Source of the DNA: a virus
Length of the DNA: 27,074 bases
Strand: one strand, 5' to 3'
IMG/VR virus record: IMGVR_UViG_3300001472_000128
Location: 1-27,074 of that record
The notes beneath the pieces were generated by a model. The model saw only the letters and a program-made list of their open reading frames with translations. It had not been told where the DNA came from and did not search any database. A program made the position numbers and the translations under genes. Position 1 is the stretch's first letter. Each line of letters starts with the position of its first letter. Shown in pieces: positions 8,201 to 15,497 of the stretch.

Positions 8201-11200
8201 TCCACAGAAACATCCATTTCCTATCAAGGAGAAGTTGAAGGACCTACTTATGTTGCTAGGTTATCAGAAACATCTGCTGGTGATGTTTCGGTGTACAATA
8301 TTAATGATATGGAAACATCACTTTTTGATGCTCAGATGTTCCCTTGGGGTGCTGCCGAATCTATTTCTTGGGTCACTTCAAAATATGTTGATTCCACTGT
8401 ACTTCCAACACAAACTTCTACAAGTGGTACATATGCTGTTGGAGTCTATCGAACAAATCAAGAAGTAAATGATTATCCGTCTAGAACTGTTTTTAATGCC
8501 TCTAGTAATTCCTTTATCCGTAGACTACGCATTACAGACTTAGTCAGAGGAGCTCAGGGTAATGGACACGGTAGTTTTACTCAAATTCATGCTCCAAAAG
8601 CCTTGGCAAGAGCTTTGCCCGGATATTCTTATCATTCTGGAAATGCAAATTTAGTTGTTTCTGGTAGTTTGGTAAATGATGCTTGGCGTTCTCAAGGGGA
8701 AAATGGTTTTGCTTGGAAGGTTATGAGTGGTGAAGACGGTATGTGGGTAGGAGACAAGGACAAGTCTTCCTTATATTACTATCATCAAGTATCGATATAT
8801 CCTAATGGGAATGACACTTGGACTTCTAGTTCTTATGGAACAGAATTTCAGTATCAGGGTATGTATAGATCACCTACAGAAGCTCTACATAAAACCAGTA
8901 ATATGGGTTACAGAGTAACTTTTTTAGGTCAATATACGGATACTAATGAAACACCATTCTCTTCAATGAACAATTTTGCACACAACTTCACGACTATTGG
9001 TCGTTGTGCAATAATTATGTCGAATGATGGATCTAAAAAGTTATGGGTACATAATCCACATGCCACTCCAGGCATAGTCGCATCAGTATCATTTGATGGT
9101 CCTTCTGATGCTACTTCTGATTTTGGTACTTCTATGGTATCCAGTCCAGATAACAAATGGTTATTGATTGGAGACGGAGTTTCTGTTTGGTTTTATGATG
9201 TTTCTAATATAGATTGGTCTTCTAAAGATAGTACTTCAGTGCCATCCATAGCACCAGTCAAAATATCTAAAGAAACTTTTGAAGATGAAAATGGTGAGAA
9301 TGCATTTGCACCACTCGGTTACAATGCTGCTAAGAATGGTTTTGCGGCTCAGACCAACGTAAAAGGTGGTAAGGGAAGTTTATTCTTAACCAACACAGAA
9401 GCTTTTGTAGGAACCGACAGTTATGTTATAAGATTTGATTTAACCGATCTAACAAAAACTCCAGATCAGTTGTCAGTACCAGGCAGTCACACTGTTACTG
9501 ATATAATGGTTTCTGATAATGTTATTCATATACAAACAGACGCACCAAGTAATGATCCGGAAAAGGCGATAATGTCTAAGGATTTGACAGATATTCCAAT
9601 AACTGGAGCTGCTATATATGGATCTTGGACAGATGCTCATACAGACGGATTATACAATAGTAATAATCTTTTACAAGTATCTTCTGATGTGGATCTGTAT
9701 AGTAATACAACAATAGGACTTAACACGTCTATACCAGTTACCTCTATAGGTACTGTTACAGAATCGATAGTTCCTTCTTCTAGTCTTACTAAGGCAATTA
9801 ACTATCTTGAAAATAAGAGTGTAGATCTTTCTGGTTACTCAACTACTGCGGAAATGAATACTGCTATCGCTAATGCTGATATAGCTGTTTCTTCTTCTGA
9901 CTTAGACATGAATGGAAACAAAGTACTCTTTGCTAACGTATACTCTACATTAGGTGATCTACCAAGTGCTTCAACATATCATGGTATGTTCGCTCACGTT
10001 CACGGTACTGGTAAGGCATATTACGCTCACGCTGGTAATTGGGTAGAATTAGCAGATGCTTCATCTCTATTAACTCAATCTGATATCGACACTGCTATTG
10101 CTAATGCTGACGTTGATCTTTCTGGTTACTCAACTACTGCGGAAATGAATTCGGCAATTACTGCTGAAGTCGCTAATGTTGTAGATGCTGCTCCTGCCGC
10201 ACTAGACACTCTTAATGAGTTAGCTGCTGCTTTAGGCGATGATGCGAACTTCGCATCAACTGTTACCGCTAGTCTTGCAACTAAGTCTGATTCTACTGCA
10301 ACTACTGCTGCTCTTGCAACTAAAGCATCTCAGACTGACCTCGACGCAAACACGGCCGCAATTGCAACTAAAGCATCACAAACTGATCTTGATACAAATA
10401 CTGCCGCAATTGCCGCAGAAACTGCTCGTGCACAAGCTGCTGAGGCAGATCTAGTATCTCACTTAGGTGGTGATATAGCAAGTGGTGATTTAACAATCAC
10501 TGGTACTGCTAATTTCAATGGTGGACTATCGTTCGGTGACGGAAATGGTTCTATCGGATTCAACTCTGGTGTTGATGATATCCAAGTCTTGTCTAATATG
10601 GACATGCAGGGTAACAAACTCCTTGGTGTTGGAGCTCCTGTAGACTCTGTTGATGTTACTACTAAAGGATATGTTGACGGTGAGATTAGTACTAGTCTTT
10701 CAACTGCCGCTGCTGATGCAACTGCTAAAGCAGATGCCGCACAGACTGCCGCTATTGCTGCTGCTGGAACTGCCGCAACTGCCGCGATCGCTGCGACAAT
10801 AGACGCTGCTCCTGCTTCGTTAGATACTCTTAATGAGTTGGCTGCTGCATTAGGTGATGATGCAAACTTTGCATCAACTGTTACCGCTAGTCTTGCAACT
10901 AAGTCTGATTCTACTGCAACTACTGCCGCAATCTCCGCTGAGACTACTGCAAGAGAAAGTGCTGACTCGGATCTTCAGTCTGCTATTGACGCTTTGAGTG
11001 GTGTACAGTCCGGTGATACTTCTAGTCTAACATCTCAAATTGCAACTGCTAAGTCACAAGCAATCTCTACTGCAAGTGCTGATGCAACTGTTAAATCGGA
11101 TGCCGCACAGGCTGCCGCTTCTGCTGATGCAACAACTAAAGCAGATGCCGCACAGTCACAAGCAATCTCAACTGCATCTGATACCGCAACTGCACTCGCC

Positions 11201-14200
11201 AATGCTGCACAGGCACAAGCAATCGCTACTGCAAGTGCTGATGCAACTAGTAAAGCAGACCAAGCAGAAACAGACGCTAAAGCATATGCTGACCAAGTTG
11301 TTGCTGCAACTGTAGATGCTGCTCCTGCCGCATTGGATACGTTGAATGAACTAGCTGCTGCTTTGGGTGATGATGCGAACTTTGCATCAACGGTTACTGC
11401 AAGTCTTGCGACTAAGGCAGATGATGCTGCAACTACTGCTGCTCTTGCTACTAAGGCGGATGTTACTACTGTTACTGCTTTGGATGTGAGTATTAAAGGT
11501 TCAGAACCAGCACCCGGCCCTGAATTGATGGGTGATGTAACTGTATCAGATCTTGATGGTGGACAGTCTTCATCTACCACCCATTCTAGTGGTGGTATTC
11601 AATTTACTAGGACTGGTGTTGAAGTTGCGATATTTAACCTTGCAACTGAGATTGGAAAGGAATATGAAATTTCCTATTTTGGTGGTATGAGTCCTGCTTC
11701 CGGAAACAACAAGTTTGCAGTAGTTCCTTCTGGGTTTGTTCCTACTATAAGCAATTATTGGGCAAATAACATACTAAAGGATGCGTCTGGAACTAATAAA
11801 ACTGATCTTGTTATCAACAGTAACGCAGGTACTCAAAGTGAATCTGGTACCTTTATTGCTACGACCACAACTGTTCAGATTATATTCTTTAATGGTTCAA
11901 TGGATGAAACTCACTATATTAAATCTATTAGTGTTAAAGAGTTATCTTTTGGTATTCTGGACACAACTGCAACTCATGTTATCCCTGCGATCAACGAACT
12001 GCATACAGAGATTGGTGATATAGTCTCAACTCAGTCTGGTGATGTTTCAACTTTGACATCTGATATCGCTGCTGAGACAACTGCGCGACAGTCTGCAATT
12101 GCTGCTGAAACATCTGCTAGGGAAACTGCAATAACATCTGCTATCTCTACTGCATCTACCGACGCAACTGCGAAAGCAGACCAAGCAGAAACAGACGCTA
12201 AAGCATATGCCGATCAGGTTGTTGCTGCGACTGTAGATGCTGCTCCTGCCGCACTAGATACTCTTAACGAGTTATCTGCCGCATTAGGAGATGATGCAAA
12301 CTTTGCTTCAACTGTTACTACTTCGATCGCAACTAAGGCAAGTCAAGTTGATCTGGATGCGGAAGCAGTAACTAGGTCTAATCTTGGTTCACAACTTCTA
12401 GGTTACATTAACATAAACGGCAGTGCAATATCAACTGAGACTACTGCAAGACAAGCTGCAATCGTTACTGCTAAGTCTGAAGCTGTCGCACTTGCTGCAT
12501 CTGATGCAACAACTAAAGCAGATGCCGCGCAAGCTGCTGCAATTTCTACTGCAAGTGCTGATGCGACTAGTAAAGCAGATCAAGCAGAAACAGACGCTAA
12601 AGCATATGCCGATCAGGTTGTTGCTGCGACTGTAGATGCCGCACCGAATGCATTGAATACTCTTAATGAGTTGGCTGCTGCATTAGGTGATGATGCAAAC
12701 TTTGCATCAACTGTTACTACTTCGATCGCAACTAAGGCAGATGATGTTGCAACTACTGCTGCTCTTGCTACTAAGGCAGATGATGCTGCAACTACTACTG
12801 CTCTTGCTACTAAGGCAACTGTAGTAGATGTTGATGCACTTGACACCTTTGTTAAGGGTACTACAGTAACAGTTAACGGTGATCTGTTAGATGAGACTAC
12901 TGGTTGGAATGTTGCTGACGCTCCTTCAGAAGTAACTTATGATGCGAATACTGGAAGGACAACATTTGCTAGCAGCGGTGGGTTGTCACGTATCGCAACT
13001 AAAGAGATTTCTGGTCTCATAGTTGGAGAAACTTATACCTTGAGTGGAACTGGATATCAAACATCCGGAGCTACTAATCCCGGCCGATTGGTTGTTGGTG
13101 TTGGAACTATTGATACGACTAGCTTTGGTTTATATAGCCAAATTGTTGCAAATTTGGAAGCTCAAAGAAATTTTGATGATCAAGTTCGACCAGATGTTTC
13201 ATTTGTAGCTACATCATCTACATATTATGTAACAGTAATGGGTAAAGAGTATGGTCTTGATGGTGCAATGCATATGGAAGACATATCAGTAGTAGGTAAC
13301 TATACAACTGCACCTACTCTTGCGACTGAATCTTCTTCTGTGTTAGAGTCTATCAACGAACTACATACTGAAATAGCTACATTGTCCGGAACTGATACTA
13401 CTCTTACTGCTAGTATTACTGATAACACTGCTGCAATTACTGCGGAAACATCTGCAAGAACAACTGCGGACTCGACGTTACAATCTTCCATAGATTCAGA
13501 AGTTGCTCGCGCAACGGCTGCGGAAGGTGTTCTTACTACTGCCGTTTCTGATGAGACATCTGCAAGAACATCTGCTGATACAACTCTTCAGTCTAATATT
13601 GATACAGTAAGTGGACGTGTTGATACGATTCTAAATGGTTCTTCTACATCACTAGATACTATTGTTGAAGTTGTTTCTGCATTTGAGAACGCAGATAGTG
13701 ACCTACAGACATTAATATCATCTAATGCTGGATCACACGCAACAAATGCAACTGCTATCTCTACCGAAACAACACGTGCAACAACTGCGGAAAGTGCGTT
13801 ACAAACCGCAATCGACACAGAAGAAACCGCACGTGCTCAGGCGATATCAGCTGAAGAAACTGCACGTATCACATTCGATGCGAGTCTACAAGATCAAATC
13901 AATGCTCTCGATACACAAGAAACTACTAGTAAGTCTTCTCTGCAATTAAGTATTGACAATGAAGTCACTCGTGCAACAACTGCGGAAGGTGTTAATGCTG
14001 CCGCAATCTCGGCTGAGACTACTGCAAGAACTTCTGCAATCTCTGCTGAGACTACTGCAAGAGAAAGTGCTGTAACATCTGCTATCTCGACTGCAAGTTC
14101 TGATGCAACGACTAAGGCAGATGCTGCTGAAGCGGATGCTATCGCAACTTCCTCTGCGGATGCAACTAGTAAGGCAAATGCTGCTCAATCAGCTGCTGTC

Positions 14201-14677
14201 TCTACTGCATCTTCTGATGCGACTGCGAAAGCGAATGCTGCACAGTCTGCCGCTGAAGCGACTGCTTCTGCGGATGCAACAACTAAAGCGGATGCTGCTC
14301 AAGCTGCCGCAGCTGTTGATGCAACGACTAAGTCGGATGCTGCACTTGTTTCTGCACAGACTTACGCAGACAATGCCGCATCAACTGCGGTTGCTAATGT
14401 AATTGATGCCGCTCCCGCTTCGTTGGATACACTCAACGAACTAGCTGCTGCACTAGGTGACGATGCGAACTTTGCATCTACTATGACTAATAGTCTTGCA
14501 ACTAAGGCAAATACTGCCGATGTCGCAACTGCTGCTCAAGGTGTTAAGGCGGATAGCGCTTTACAACCTGGCGATGCAGTTAGTCTTACAGTAGACAACT
14601 CTGACAAGTTAGACGGTCAGCAGAGTTCACACTTCCGTATCGACATTTATGACATTAACGGTAACATAGTTAACTAA
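5234..14677 (+). CDS. Giant modular fibre/adhesin protein (3147 aa)
   Basis: This 3147-residue protein takes over a third of the window. The ATG is preceded by AAAGGAAAG. It alternates fibre repeats with globular inserts. Nine copies of a 34-residue unit (DAAPaaLDTLNELAAALGDD...) start at residues 72, 624, 932, 1651, 1857, 2028, 2335, 2468 and 3058. Six DLSxYSTTAEMNxAI units occur between about 590 and 1650. Inserts at about 185-562 and 980-1515 show recurrent strand patterns like a beta-propeller. Residues 675-865 hold another globular insert, and 2086-2255 and 2539-2693 resemble carbohydrate-binding jelly rolls. A GMFAHVHGTGK module lies near 1555-1606 and a GNKLLGV...KGYVD motif near 1795-1818. 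Residues 2719-3056 are heptad-like coil. The end, DKLDGQQSSHFRIDIYD, is typical of phage fibres. It occupies the wac position before gp13. A surface-binding fibre is likely; the target is unknown. Confidence 0.88.
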   Translation: MSSEKKFRIQNGLDVAGEVFVNGINIVGADGVLNEASYQTAVQAMIDATVAQGVDQGSIGQAVDKAVSDLADAAPATLDTLNELAAALGDDANFATSMTNALNTKLNSANNLSDVADAAAARSNLGLGTAATAATTSFATAAQGAKADAAATASDLTALETQISSGVATLAQGAKADTAVQPEDFFTVADGTTTSYVADWSQSDWGSTITDFSAGIEAGVVDYVVDMQVSNDGHVVTVHASQINGSPGDVITYYIKVWSPSGQLQIGFGLGNVTLQVAINSSSGSRLVSADITDTHLFVLSMYGSYHGYSVYSLDDLNTPIGGIRSHSEIMVASNNQKALIRHCGEDKLLLSSKCIGGTGYGSGASGIRWETETAFDTNVQGSDSYTSDFSKYHAEISVDAETGWIYAAYRSGVVKGYNHITNQHAPDLTGSACAVGDKYVVVHDSNSNPSVSVYDVGTNNLVTSITAPPMAYHQWGGWASNNTDMATNGDGVIVTGKGGNTAFAYAYDMSSSSKTTIRKEITLDLGPSNAPMPPQVYISKNNHVSIISRSYDVTLYRGPVAEVVTPNVDASTLASKVYVDNAVANADPDLSSYPNTTEMTTAIATAKTEAQTYADGAVADAIDAAPAGLDTLNELAAALNDDANFASTITTSLATKADATDVQTLQDSLDISGKLTVQSSTPTVGGAGDVWISSSTGVVHKAKPSGIVERTTGTWTGTDLSGVPRSGSNRLSLGNGMIDGQRRYGVLFTSTSGMSLHGYQATDYYVHKSHGAAYVEWVDPIYIQYWNEEGKGQDTYLEWVLYEDGTQAQYGGNSPVRAKVTLNTSKRVKGMTFNTVSNLNRTEVLTIKAVLPQSGTWEETGQIDLSPYSTTAEMNSAIATAVANADVDLSAYSTTAEMNTAISNVSVDLSGYSTTTEMNSAITAEVANVVDAAPAALDTLNELAAALGDDANFASTVTTSLATKASTSDLATKANVSETGLVGELIVPSTETSISYQGEVEGPTYVARLSETSAGDVSVYNINDMETSLFDAQMFPWGAAESISWVTSKYVDSTVLPTQTSTSGTYAVGVYRTNQEVNDYPSRTVFNASSNSFIRRLRITDLVRGAQGNGHGSFTQIHAPKALARALPGYSYHSGNANLVVSGSLVNDAWRSQGENGFAWKVMSGEDGMWVGDKDKSSLYYYHQVSIYPNGNDTWTSSSYGTEFQYQGMYRSPTEALHKTSNMGYRVTFLGQYTDTNETPFSSMNNFAHNFTTIGRCAIIMSNDGSKKLWVHNPHATPGIVASVSFDGPSDATSDFGTSMVSSPDNKWLLIGDGVSVWFYDVSNIDWSSKDSTSVPSIAPVKISKETFEDENGENAFAPLGYNAAKNGFAAQTNVKGGKGSLFLTNTEAFVGTDSYVIRFDLTDLTKTPDQLSVPGSHTVTDIMVSDNVIHIQTDAPSNDPEKAIMSKDLTDIPITGAAIYGSWTDAHTDGLYNSNNLLQVSSDVDLYSNTTIGLNTSIPVTSIGTVTESIVPSSSLTKAINYLENKSVDLSGYSTTAEMNTAIANADIAVSSSDLDMNGNKVLFANVYSTLGDLPSASTYHGMFAHVHGTGKAYYAHAGNWVELADASSLLTQSDIDTAIANADVDLSGYSTTAEMNSAITAEVANVVDAAPAALDTLNELAAALGDDANFASTVTASLATKSDSTATTAALATKASQTDLDANTAAIATKASQTDLDTNTAAIAAETARAQAAEADLVSHLGGDIASGDLTITGTANFNGGLSFGDGNGSIGFNSGVDDIQVLSNMDMQGNKLLGVGAPVDSVDVTTKGYVDGEISTSLSTAAADATAKADAAQTAAIAAAGTAATAAIAATIDAAPASLDTLNELAAALGDDANFASTVTASLATKSDSTATTAAISAETTARESADSDLQSAIDALSGVQSGDTSSLTSQIATAKSQAISTASADATVKSDAAQAAASADATTKADAAQSQAISTASDTATALANAAQAQAIATASADATSKADQAETDAKAYADQVVAATVDAAPAALDTLNELAAALGDDANFASTVTASLATKADDAATTAALATKADVTTVTALDVSIKGSEPAPGPELMGDVTVSDLDGGQSSSTTHSSGGIQFTRTGVEVAIFNLATEIGKEYEISYFGGMSPASGNNKFAVVPSGFVPTISNYWANNILKDASGTNKTDLVINSNAGTQSESGTFIATTTTVQIIFFNGSMDETHYIKSISVKELSFGILDTTATHVIPAINELHTEIGDIVSTQSGDVSTLTSDIAAETTARQSAIAAETSARETAITSAISTASTDATAKADQAETDAKAYADQVVAATVDAAPAALDTLNELSAALGDDANFASTVTTSIATKASQVDLDAEAVTRSNLGSQLLGYININGSAISTETTARQAAIVTAKSEAVALAASDATTKADAAQAAAISTASADATSKADQAETDAKAYADQVVAATVDAAPNALNTLNELAAALGDDANFASTVTTSIATKADDVATTAALATKADDAATTTALATKATVVDVDALDTFVKGTTVTVNGDLLDETTGWNVADAPSEVTYDANTGRTTFASSGGLSRIATKEISGLIVGETYTLSGTGYQTSGATNPGRLVVGVGTIDTTSFGLYSQIVANLEAQRNFDDQVRPDVSFVATSSTYYVTVMGKEYGLDGAMHMEDISVVGNYTTAPTLATESSSVLESINELHTEIATLSGTDTTLTASITDNTAAITAETSARTTADSTLQSSIDSEVARATAAEGVLTTAVSDETSARTSADTTLQSNIDTVSGRVDTILNGSSTSLDTIVEVVSAFENADSDLQTLISSNAGSHATNATAISTETTRATTAESALQTAIDTEETARAQAISAEETARITFDASLQDQINALDTQETTSKSSLQLSIDNEVTRATTAEGVNAAAISAETTARTSAISAETTARESAVTSAISTASSDATTKADAAEADAIATSSADATSKANAAQSAAVSTASSDATAKANAAQSAAEATASADATTKADAAQAAAAVDATTKSDAALVSAQTYADNAASTAVANVIDAAPASLDTLNELAAALGDDANFASTMTNSLATKANTADVATAAQGVKADSALQPGDAVSLTVDNSDKLDGQQSSHFRIDIYDINGNIVN
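7955..8044 (+). repeat. 90-bp DNA repeat, second copy at 10112-10201
   Basis: The segment from GTTGATCTTTCTGGTTACTC through the GATGCTGCTCCTGCCGCA junction recurs at 10112-10201 with only about four base differences by eye. Identity at synonymous positions suggests recent duplication or gene conversion rather than purely protein-level selection. Confidence 0.75.
12182..12639 (+). repeat. Exact 59-bp repeat (12182-12240 and 12581-12639), with a related third copy near 11262
   Basis: The 59 bases starting CAAGCAGAAACAGACGCTAA are identical at 12182-12240 and 12581-12639. A third copy starting at 11262 matches at first and then diverges at synonymous sites. Upstream of the repeat, the 12581 copy instead resembles the 11262 copy (GCAAGTGCTGATG, ACTAGTAAAGCAGA). 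The 12581 copy therefore looks like a mosaic of the other two. Confidence 0.85.
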
Positions 14678-14684
14678 TAAATTG

Positions 14685-14692
14685 TATAAATA
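14685..14692 (+). promoter_or_regulatory. T4-type late promoter ahead of gp13
   Basis: An exact TATAAATA within TTGTATAAATA starts 8 bases after the fibre gene stop and 59 bases before gp13. It probably drives the tightly coupled gp13-gp14-gp15-gp16-gp17 unit. A hairpin begins 5 nt downstream. Confidence 0.85.
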
Positions 14693-14696
14693 TAAC

Positions 14697-14719
14697 AGGG
14701 TGTCACAACGTGGCACCCT
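14697..14719 (+). repeat. Ten-base-pair hairpin at the predicted 5' end of the gp13 transcript
   Basis: AGGGTGTCAC pairs with GTGGCACCCT (one G-U pair) around an AAC loop. It follows the late promoter by 4 bases and has no T-run after it. That fits a 5'-terminal mRNA structure better than an intrinsic terminator, although it could also slow read-through from the fibre gene. Confidence 0.75.
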
Positions 14720-14743
14720 AGTTATAAAATAGGAATAGGTTAT

Positions 14744-15496
14744 ATGATACCGAACAGTAAAGACGAATTGATGGATTACTGCTTGAGGTCTTTAGGACAT
14801 CCAGTAGTAGAAGTAAATATCGATGACGACCAATTGGACGATAGAATTGATGAAGCCCTTCAGTGGTTTCGTGAGCATCATCCAGACGGTTCCAAACGAC
14901 AATATATATCGCATGAATTGACACAGGATGATATTGATAACGGATACATCGATTTCGGTGTGGATGTTATGTCTGTTGTTAGGATGTTGCCCGTTAATAC
15001 TGTACAAGGACAAACAAACTTCTTTGATATCAAATATCAGATGATGTTGAATGACATCACAGATTTAAATAATTATGCTGGTGATATGGCATATTATGAA
15101 CAAATGCAACAACATCTATCATTGTTAGATATGAAACTTTCTGGGTTGCCAGAGATAACATTTGATAGACAAAATAATAGAGTAAACTTTTACCTAAGCA
15201 AATCTAAAGTTCCGGTTGGACAGTATGTTGTTTTCGAGGTTTATGGAATGAGAACTCCTAACTCGGATAATGAATATAATTCATTGTGGAATCATAAGTT
15301 TATTAAATCTTACTCTACAGCTCTTGTCAAAAGACAATGGGGTACTAACCTTATAAAGTTTGATGGTATGACACTGCCTGGCGGTGTTACTGTTAATGCT
15401 CGTCAGATATATGAAGACGCTCTCCAAGATATAGAAAAGATTATGGAGAAGTTCCGAGAAGAGGAAGACGAAGGTCCGATCTTCTTTGTAGGTTAA
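14744..15496 (+). CDS. 13: gp13 neck protein (head completion)
   Basis: The 250-residue product resembles T4 gp13 (309 residues), which with gp14 forms the neck that closes the filled head and docks the tail. The N-terminus matches the family pattern: SKDELMDYCLRSLGHP, then VEVNIDDDQLDDRIDEALQWF, a DD/DE-rich helix region. Near residue 215 is LPGGVTVNARQIYEDA, a family hallmark. The C-terminus is acidic and ends in GPIFFVG. AGGAATAGG precedes the ATG. gp14 starts 1 nt after the stop, so the two partners are probably translationally coupled. The protein is shorter than in T4 but looks intact. Confidence 0.93.
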   Translation: MIPNSKDELMDYCLRSLGHPVVEVNIDDDQLDDRIDEALQWFREHHPDGSKRQYISHELTQDDIDNGYIDFGVDVMSVVRMLPVNTVQGQTNFFDIKYQMMLNDITDLNNYAGDMAYYEQMQQHLSLLDMKLSGLPEITFDRQNNRVNFYLSKSKVPVGQYVVFEVYGMRTPNSDNEYNSLWNHKFIKSYSTALVKRQWGTNLIKFDGMTLPGGVTVNARQIYEDALQDIEKIMEKFREEEDEGPIFFVG

Positions 15497-15497
15497 T

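Larger units (their letters stand above)
5447..14506 (+). repeat. Nine-copy 34-residue (102-nt) repeat within the giant fibre gene
   Basis: Copies begin at 5447, 7103, 8027, 10184, 10802, 11315, 12236, 12635 and 14405. Each encodes a variant of DAAPxxLDTLNELAAALGDD followed by ANFASTVTxSLATK. Copy 2 has NDD for GDD, copy 7 has NELSAAL, and copy 8 has NALNTLNEL. Spacing is irregular because whole globular domains lie between copies. A diverged relative (LDTIVEVVSAFENADSD) sits near 13655, and four such relatives occur in the preceding 1537-residue protein. Confidence 0.92.

Noticed and set aside
11035-11580. A 181-residue antisense frame opposite the giant fibre, and similar ones at 5359-5793 and 12613-12846
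   Set aside because: Same composition effect of the repeats. The translated products are mirror images of the repeat units with no independent features.
5447-14506. CRISPR-like array or tandem satellite
   Set aside because: The repeats are in-frame coding units of 34 residues with long, unequal coding spacers. They are protein-domain repeats.
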